Assembly: GCA_001939145.1 (NCBI GenBank)
Contig: LSRX01000422.1
Span: 320,478-384,477 of the forward strand
DNA length: 64,000 bases
From: Symbiodinium microadriaticum
Taxonomy: Eukaryota; Sar; Dinophyceae; Suessiales; Symbiodiniaceae
Direction: 5' to 3'
The notes below the pieces were generated by a model, which was not told the origin of the DNA, ran no database searches, and saw only the letters and a list, made by a program, of their open reading frames with translations. A program made the translations under genes and the position numbers. Positions 57,580-64,000 of this stretch are shown here, in pieces; within the stretch, counting starts at the first letter, position 1, and every line of letters begins with the position of its first letter.

Positions 57580-57842
57580 AGCTTTGGACTGTAAGTGGTC
57601 TGAGAATCAATTGCGCTTTGGAAGGCCTGGAAAACGCATTCCTGTCCCGTACGGCTACAACTGCGTTGGTCGCCATCTTGTTTTTTTCACAGGCAGCAAA
57701 ACACACCAGTGGTGCGAATTCTAATGCATGGGTGACCAACGCATCTGTCGCCGAGCGGGACAGGATTGCGGATTGCATTTTCCAGGCCTGCGAAAACGCG
57801 TTTGATTCTCAGCATTCTCAGCCCACTGACAGTCCAAAGCGT
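57580..57842. mobile_element. Foldback element with about 105-bp imperfect inverted repeats
   Basis: The left arm begins CTTTGGACTGTAAGTGG and includes TGAGAATCAA, AAGGCCTGGAAAACGCA, TCCTGTCCCG and TGCGTTGGTCGCC. The right arm contains the reverse complements of all of these in the opposite order (GGTGACCAACGCA, CGGGACAGGAT, TTTCCAGGCCTGCG, TTGATTCTCA, ACAGTCCAAAG). The loop is about 50 bp. The plus-strand open frame across it is not considered a gene. Confidence 0.85.
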
Positions 57843-58609
57843 CATTAATTGTCAATGCTAAGACCAACCTAAGAGGAAAGCTTTCCGTTCCTGCGAAGGA
57901 CATAAGACCCTCTGAACCCTGAGTGTACCAGAAGAAGCCTTGGACAACACTTTCCCAAAGCCTAACATATGTCAAGCACCAGTAAAGCCTGTTAAGGCCA
58001 CATCTGGTGAACCCTACAGACCTATAAACCCTAAACGGCCCTAAACCCTAAACCCCTAAAGCCTTTAATCGTATAAAACACACGGGGCCCACTGTATGTC
58101 CCTACAATGTTCTCAATTGGGAAAGCGGGGTTCTCAGTGTAAGGTTCCGAATGAGTGGTGAAGCGAGCTTGCGAAATCACTTGGGCAAGTCTGCCAAGCC
58201 CTCAGTCAGTCATGTGGGTTTTGGAATATAGGGCTTGAGATTTTGGCGGCGGCGTCTTTGTTAGGCTTTTGTGCGTGTTAGGCTTTTGGGTTTCGTTTTG
58301 TTCAGGGTTGGGGTGTAGAGCTTTGGCGCTTTGTGTCCGAGGTTTAAGGTTTCTTTATGGCTTCGGAGCATGTATGTAGGGCCATGCAGGCTGGTTTCGG
58401 GTTTAAAGACAGAGGGTCAGAGTTGTAGGATATTACAATATTCTGTTCGCGGGCATCTCGGCCGTACAGACTTTTGAATCAAGTCCGAGGCACCTATACT
58501 GCTCTCTAAAGCCCAAACCCTAAAGCTGCAAACATAAAGCTCAAAACCTGGGCTTCAGCAAAACCATCCTGCATGCACTGCAAGCCGAGCGGAGTCCCAA
58601 ATGAGTAAA

Positions 58610-58716
58610 ATGGGGGCTTTAATACTTAGAATAAGGTTTGGGAAATGTTATACTATAATTATAAATAAACGGAACCCTCCAAGCCTGATTCTAACTATTA
58701 ACGCCCCTGCATTACG
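58610..58716. mobile_element. Palindromic element family 2
   Basis: GGGGGCTTTAATACTTAGAA at the left; GATTCTAACTATTAACG-CCCCTGCATTACG at the right; centre TATACTATAATTATAAATAA. Confidence 0.72.
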
Positions 58717-58903
58717 TGGCAAGACTTCGACAGGATAGTGAGCACCTGAAGCCTTGCAACCCAGACCCGAAACCCTGATCCGCCAATTTTGAGCACGTAG
58801 CCATGTTGGGGACTTGGAAAAAACGACGATCCACGCGAATGCTGCCGCCAGCTGACAGGTTTATCCAAAAATACTACCACATTCTTCAGCCCGTCTTCTT
58901 CAG

Positions 58904-58978
58904 CAATACAACCTTGATCGCATTTGCCAGGCTTCAGACCGGAATGTCCCGGAACTTCTGGACATTAGCAAGAAATAA
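58904..58978 (+). CDS. Candidate terminal exon QYNLDRICQASDRNVPELL...
   Basis: Acceptor GTCTTCTTCAG|C with a good pyrimidine tract; 24 codons then TAA. Alternatively spliced at ATTA|GCAAGA. An internal AG|G (CCAG|GCTTCAG) is in the same frame. Not recognised. Confidence 0.38.
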   Translation, partial: QYNLDRICQASDRNVPELLDISKK

Positions 58979-59159
58979 CTTTACATGCCTTGGTCGTGAA
59001 GGAGCCTGCCTGCAAACTCTACTCAAGGCAAGTATTGGGATCCGCTAGGGAAAACCCTACTTTAAGGGTCGGAATAATAGCATCCTCTAAACCCGATCCT
59101 ATCCATAAGGGCCCCCATGATTGACTGCAGTAGTTCTGCGAAACCACAGAAACCGCCCT

Positions 59160-59300
59160 TCCACTGAGACTCGAGTCCCAGCGGGATTTGGCAGCCAGAT
59201 GCGTTATTGAGGGCGCGCCTGAGTAGCCGGTCGGGGTCACAAAGTCCGTTCTTCGGCTTTCTTTCCCGCCCAAAAGCTCCCCAAAGGGTGCTCGTTTTTT
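59160..59300 (-). CDS. Exon-like minus-strand patch, frame undecided
   Basis: On the minus strand an AG|G acceptor near 59220 opens RALNNASGCQIPLGLESQW or, one base over, APSITHLAAKSRWDSSLSG. Both are open for over 60 nt before a GT. Coding-like composition, but frame and extent are unresolved. Confidence 0.28.
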
Positions 59301-59726
59301 TGACCTGCCCCCTGTACACATGCAGATTTGGTTGACCGCGTAAGCGTTTTTGTTGGCTTTACCTCGGCCCCAACGAGCATAGATGCAGACTGGTGGACGT
59401 GAGCGCGTATGCTCTTGCATATATACATATATATAACATATATATATATATATATATACGGCCCCTAAGACCTCCCGCCCAGACCCTTGCAGTCGGTTTA
59501 CAGGCTTTCGTGCAAAGTGCACAGCCGGAAGCCCAACCCCTAAACCCTAAACCCTAAGCCCCCAAGCCCTACACCCCTAAACCCTAAACCCTGATAAACC
59601 CGAAAGCCCTAATCAGCCCTAAAACCCCAAAACCCTAAACCCTAATAAACCCTAAACCCCCTAATAAACCCTAAACCCTACACCCTAACCGTGACCTCTC
59701 CCACGGCCGATGGTGCTGAAACCGAG

Positions 59727-59777
59727 ATGGAACAGCAAGCGGCCTCTTTGAGCCGAGCCGCCCCAGAGACTCCGAGA
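59727..59777 (+). CDS. Candidate first exon MEQQAASLSRAAPETPR
   Basis: ATG followed by 16 codons and an AGA|GTTCTT donor. The frame is also open upstream of the ATG (VTSPTADGAETE), so the true start may be earlier. CCCTAAA arrays precede it and TTTAGGG follows. Not recognised. Confidence 0.38.
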
Positions 59778-60404
59778 GTTCTTTCAGGGTTTAGGCGTTT
59801 AGGGTGTAGTGTGAGGTTTAGGGTTTGAGACAAAAGGCTTTGGAGGCATTGATAGGGTTTGGGCCTGAGAATCTGTACTATAGAACAAATACGGTAAGAG
59901 GACATGAACAATAACAACTCGAAGAAGAAGAAGCTCTACAAAATCATGTTGATATGCCGCTTACATAACCTTATAATTGGACCCCTTGATGGAACACGTT
60001 GAGGTCTGGCTTACAAGGGATCTCGGAATCTCCGGGCAGCTTCAGATGAGTTCGGCTGCAGCGTCAACCCGAAATTCCAGGCCCCAAATCGTAGAGTTTA
60101 GGGTTTAGGGACGCAGCGGGATTGGTAGAATAACCCTAAACCCTAAACCTTCCAGATTCCCGACTTTTGTTGCTGCGACACGCGGCAAACCTGGCGTAGG
60201 GCACTTGGAAGGTCTATGCTTCAGGGTTCAGGGTAAGGTAGGAATGTAGGGGCCTTAACAATTAGAATAGGAATTTGGCTCCTTTAGAATAGTAGAATTA
60301 TGATAAGGAGCCCTATGTAAGGAATACTATTGGTAAGTATTTAGGCCTATATAATTAGCAGTAGCTACAGTTGCGTCTCGGAGCTTACCCTTCGAGGCTG
60401 CTTC

Positions 60405-60515
60405 TGGTGGTGGTGGTGGTGGTGGAGGTGGTGGTAGTGATGACGGTGGTGGTGGTGGTGGAGGTGGTGGTAGTGATGATGGTGGTGGCGGTGGTAGTGA
60501 CAGTGGTAGACAGTG
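60405..60515. repeat. (GGT)n microsatellite
   Basis: About 30 GGT/GGA/AGT triplets in two blocks with an internal duplication of about 55 bp (GGTGGTGGAGGTGGTGGTAG twice). Confidence 0.9.
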
Positions 60516-60883
60516 GTACCACTGGTTTTTGTGGTAGTCGTCGTATAGATCGTAGTAGGCGGAGCAGTCGTGATGGTCGGTGTAGCGGTTGTCGTTGTTG
60601 TCGCAATAGTGTAGTAGGAGTAGCGCTGGTTGCAGAAGTAGCAGTAGCAGGAGCACATAAGTCGTGGCTTTTAAACCGTCGTAAGAAAGGTAGTAGGACC
60701 CCATTCTCACACACCAGTTCACTGCTGCAAGCGTCCAACTCGGGGATCTCGCCCAGTGATTTTAGAGGTTCAAAGATCAGCCATCCATTGGCCCTCTGCT
60801 GTCGTCTTGCGATGTGCGAGGTGGAGGAAAGGCTTATATGCCCAGAACCAGAAAGCGCCACATGTGACTAGATTAGGGTTCAG

Positions 60884-60968
60884 GGGGGACGACGATGGCA
60901 CATTTGCAGCTGCAAGACAGAGGGCGTTGCAGCTTGCCACTGCACTTGTCCGCAAAGTGGACGGCTGA
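60884..60968 (+). CDS. Terminal exon GDDDGTFAAARQRALQLAT...
   Basis: AG|G acceptor, one base completing a codon, then 27 codons ending ALVRKVDG and TGA (60966-60968). Alanine-rich amphipathic helix with an acidic start; clear coding bias. Upstream exons are not certain. Not recognised. Confidence 0.52.
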
Positions 60969-61363
60969 AGCAGTGGATGCTGCCCCCAAATTTTTTTATT
61001 TTTTTGCAAGCATGTGAGGAATCAAGCATTAACAGAACAGCAGCCAATGAGCAGAGGCGGCAGAGGTAGGCCATTCGTTGTTTCGTTGTGACACCTAGCA
61101 TATCATCTTCTGATCTTAGTCAGTTCGAGAAAGGAAGCATGCAGTTGGCCGTAGCAACATGAATTGTGGTGTTTGTCACTTTCGGGTTTAGCTAGAAGTA
61201 CGCTTGCAATGCCGATCTTACTGTTCAACAGGCCGACCATCAACAGATGAATTTTGCAAACTCCTGAGATTCTGCATCACTGATTCCGAGCTGACTGTTT
61301 CTTAGGCTTTCCAAGAGGACACTACACATGTGAATTCCCGCATGCGATCACCAACCTTTCGTT

Positions 61364-61450
61364 ATGGCCTCTTCTTCCGTTTTGAGGGGCTTCGCTGATT
61401 CGGCAGAGAGAAAGGAGATAGAATATGCGCGCAAGTTTTTGTGGCAGTTG
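61364..61450 (+). CDS. Candidate first exon MASSSVLRGFADSAERKEI...
   Basis: ATG and 28 further codons, then GC donor TTG|GCAAGA, which matches the GC-donor consensus. An earlier GCGC|GCAAGT is an alternative. Unspliced it stops five codons later in CCCTAAA repeats. The product begins with a charged helix. Not recognised. Confidence 0.5.
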
Positions 61451-61994
61451 GCAAGAAGCTTGCCCTAATCCCTAAACCCAAACCCTAAACCCTATGGCAG
61501 TGCTTGCATTGGTGATGACGGACTACTGGCGCTTTCCGTAGGACCCCTCGCCCCGATTCGAAAACCACCGTCCCAGGGCCCCAAACCCCAGAAGCCTTAA
61601 GCTTTAAACTAAACCCTCAGCTCTAAACCCCTAACCCCTACCTAGACCCCCAAAAGTAGGTAATGTAATGGCCCAAAATCAACAAAAAGCTAGAATTCTG
61701 CATACTTTTGGGGGTCCTGGAGCCCCTTTCCGCCTCCCTTTTCTGGGCTTTTCCCGACTGATGAGCCACAGAAGCCGTCGCCGCAGTCTGCTGTCTGCTT
61801 TTGCTTTCGCTAGGAACCCACAGGCTTCTATGTACTGTTATGCAGGATACTTCTCTAAAGCGTCATAGTAATTCCTAATATAGAAACCCTACATTCCTCT
61901 TCTACTCCGGTACTTTGGACCCTTGGGGAATATCTGCAATCATGCTCGCGCCAACCTTAACTCTCGATGGGGTAAATATAGACAGTTCCTGGAT

Positions 61995-62115
61995 CGGGTA
62001 AATATAGGGGCCGTAGTAATTACCAATATCAATATTAGTCTGGTGGTTCCTTCTTATAGTTATAGTATAATATACCCCAAAACCTATTCAAATTATTAGG
62101 GCCCTTATATTACGT
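61995..62115. mobile_element. Palindromic element family 2
   Basis: ATATAGGGGCCGTAGTAATTACCA at the left; CCTATTCAAATTATTAGGGC-CCTTATATTACG at the right; GGTTCCTTCTTATAG centre. Confidence 0.75.
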
Positions 62116-62239
62116 TGGAGCCTTAGAGAGTTGCATAACCCGACTTAGACCAGACATGCCAATAAAGCAAGAACACGCTTTCAAACACAGGTTCATCTCT
62201 CGTTTTCATAAGGTATCCCATACCTAAACCCCATGCCCC

Positions 62240-62331
62240 ACCCATAGGCCCTAAGTAGTTCCTCTTTGGGATTACCTTATAGGATTCTAAGCATAAACCA
62301 TAAAAAGGAACTACTTCGGGGCCTATGGGTA
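62240..62331. mobile_element. Palindrome with CCCATAGGCCCTAAGTAGTT arms
   Basis: CCCATAGGCCCTAAGTAGTTCC at the left is mirrored by GGAACTACTTCGGGGCCTATGGG at the right, with a centre of about 45 bp. Single copy in this window. Confidence 0.75.
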
Positions 62332-62757
62332 AACCCCAGACTTGTTTACGTTGTTTCGCATCTTGAGGTTATTGGGACCTCGAAGTCGTACCTGCGTCGG
62401 ATTGAGAGCTTCCTTTCGATGATGTCCTTTTTGGGGTTGCTAGACGGGTGAATATACTACGAAAAGGGTTACTACAACGGTTCTCTTAAGGGTCCCTTCA
62501 AGAATTCTACATAGCTTGCGTTCTGGGGCATGAGTAATGTCGATTACTCTGGAAGGGGTTTGGGGTCACAGCTTCCGTGCTTAAGAAGTTACATGTTGCG
62601 TGTGAAGGGTTGCTTTTGGAGTAACTTTCAGACGCCCCTAAGTTTGGGGTGTGGCCAACATGATGCCTCCTATGCTTCATCCGAGTTGAAACAAGTTGGA
62701 ACCCCTTTTAGAGCCCGCCGCAGCGCGAACAAGCACAAAGCGCAATCCTCACCACAG

Positions 62758-62868
62758 GTCCGCGAAGCGGGTTTTGGCGTCCAGCGAAGAGTGCAACGCG
62801 TGTACCCATCCACACTCAGTGTCGTACTCATAGATGAGTCACGGAAAGCATCGAGATCAGCACAATGA
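62758..62868 (+). CDS. Candidate terminal exon VREAGFGVQRRVQRVYPST...
   Basis: AG|G acceptor and 36 codons to TGA (62866-62868). Basic. The upstream sequence is also open in frame to 62530, so an unspliced reading is possible. It lies opposite the minus-strand exons at 62.9-63.3 kb and would converge with them. Confidence 0.35.
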   Translation, partial: VREAGFGVQRRVQRVYPSTLSVVLIDESRKASRSAQ

Positions 62869-62912
62869 GTCGACAAAGCACGCATGAATAGTTGTGGACA
62901 TGAGCGATGTAC

Positions 62913-63340
62913 CTAAAGTCGCACAGACCGCATAGATGTGGGGCATGGCTTCGTTGGCCTGCATGGCTATGGAGAGCATGTAAGGCAGGCCCTTGTTCCT
63001 GACATTCTGCTTTGCGCGGTTGGGTTTGGATTCGGGGTTACTTGGAGGATGATAAGACTTAGTAATAACAGATATAACTGCCCTAATCGGGGTTAGAAGT
63101 ACTGCTAAATATGGTGACCTTATTTAGAACACCCGAGTTACTAAGTCCCATAAGACATCTAAGTAAGCTCAAGAGTCATACAGAAGCCTGAACAGGTCTA
63201 TTCCTTACAGTTATTATAGGGCTCCTGATTACAATTCTGTATACCATATTACAGATAATATCGTACCCCGAAACCCGTTCTAATTATCAAGGCCCTTATA
63301 ACAAGCTGGACTTTGGCACCAGGCATCACCTCCGTGCATT
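62913..63340 (-). CDS. Two joined minus-strand exons of an unknown protein
   Basis: The upstream exon 63340-63307 (34 nt) reads CTEVMPGAKV and ends CA|GC. The downstream exon 62998-62913 (86 nt) starts AG|G, completes Q, and reads NKGLPYMLSIAMQANEAMP... to TTAG|GTACAT. Phases agree. The joined segment has a methionine-rich, partly hydrophobic helix. The intron contains a family 2 palindrome (about 63190-63300). Coding bias of the longer exon is strong. No family recognised. Confidence 0.58.
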
Positions 63341-63819
63341 CTGCAAGTAAAGGACCACATATAAAGTTAAACTGATATACTGCAATCCTTGTACAAAAAG
63401 AATCCGTGCCAATCCAGCGGCTGCAGACACAAGAACATCCTGTAGAGGGGTGGGGTGTTTGTGTGTGCATGCGTGTTTCCATTATGTGGATTATACTGCT
63501 GTGCACACTACCTACGCACACACACACACACACAGCTCGGCTGAAGCTTCTAAACCCCCAGGTCCTGGGCCGTCAAAACTAAAAATCTTCTTCTTTCGAA
63601 ATGCCTTTCATGCGGCTCCTACGAAATCCCCCTATCCGAAACGGAAATAGCCTACCTTCTTAAGGATGTACCTAAGGAGATCACAACAAGGATCGTGAGA
63701 CCCTAAGCCCTTAGAGGGAACCCTTTCAGGGGACCCTTGCACAGAACCCTCTAGTGCCCTTAAAAGGAACCCTAGAATCGCGTCTTGCAGGGCTTCCCGG
63801 CTAGGCGGGATTGCCCGCC

Positions 63820-63885
63820 ATGGCACAGGCAGGTCCACGCCGGGGTTCGGGCTTCAACGAGTCACGGGCTGTGGAGTTTTTAGAG
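63820..63885 (+). CDS. Candidate first exon MAQAGPRRGSGFNESRAVE...
   Basis: ATG in CCGCCATGG context, 22 codons, GAG|GTGAAT donor. Other readings with an AG|G acceptor at about 63790 are also open, so the start is uncertain. The gene would run out of the window. Confidence 0.38.
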
Positions 63886-64000
63886 GTGAATCCTAAACCT
63901 GCAGCCGAACCCCTATGACCCCTATGTACAACAGTCCTAAACCCTGAGCCCGAAACGCACACCAATATAAATCCTAAACCTTATATGGTCACTGGTTTGG

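Noticed and set aside
57552-57848. 98-residue plus-strand open frame MSGKGPLKLKLWTV...
   Set aside because: It runs through both arms of a foldback element; the sequence is explained by the inverted repeat.
60385-60861. Minus-strand open frame of 158 residues
   Set aside because: Half of it is translated (GGT)n. The remaining part (SLGEIPELDACSSELVCEN) looks coding-like but has no valid AG|G border, and the plus-strand exon at 60884 is better supported.
1-64000. Subtelomeric or chromosome-end origin because of TTTAGGG repeats
   Set aside because: The tracts are short, degenerate, in both orientations and spread through introns of ordinary genes. No long terminal homogeneous array is present.

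Overview
This window looks like nuclear DNA of a dinoflagellate, probably close to the Suessiales or Prorocentrales; the genus cannot be fixed. Four things point there. Genes are broken into very short exons. Introns use GT and GC donors, and nearly every well-supported acceptor reads AG|G. There is an intronless gene with a ubiquitin-like head and about ten RCC1-like repeats (FAAILxDGSVVTWG), a type very abundant in dinoflagellates. Plant-type telomere-like repeats (TTTAGGG/CCCTAAA) are scattered through introns and spacers on both strands. No rRNA, tRNA or prokaryotic gene was recognised.

Layout. 1.0-10.5 kb: a plus-strand TPR-protein gene rebuilt from eight exons that agree in phase. The RCC1-like gene (3713-5182) lies inside its 6-kb third intron. 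13.3-17.3 kb: weak exon candidates, including a minus-strand pair. 17.8-28.0 kb: a Rab-family GTPase rebuilt from 12 exons (191 residues) with all G motifs in order, a 14-nt microexon and a CCxxx tail. It has two odd substitutions: HH for FR in switch II, and EASAW for ETSAK.

30.3-34.9 kb: a pure AATGT array (2.4 kb), then 36 different 16-nt spacers, each followed by a 43-nt AATGT block at an exact 59-bp period. The form is CRISPR-like. However, the spacers read in order look like one ordinary sequence, and an N at 36627 is flanked by identical 59-bp copies, so an assembly artefact must be excluded first. 35.6-64 kb: isolated exon-like pieces of several unidentified genes, mostly plus strand, with minus-strand exons near 52 and 63 kb.

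Between exons the DNA is filled by telomere-like tracts, at least four families of short palindromic (MITE-like) elements, minisatellites and microsatellites. Several palindromic elements lie inside introns, and one family has GT/AG at its termini, as expected of introner elements. Single Ns at 21313, 30387, 36627, 44218 and 48004 lie in or beside low-complexity or repeated sequence and probably mark contig joins.
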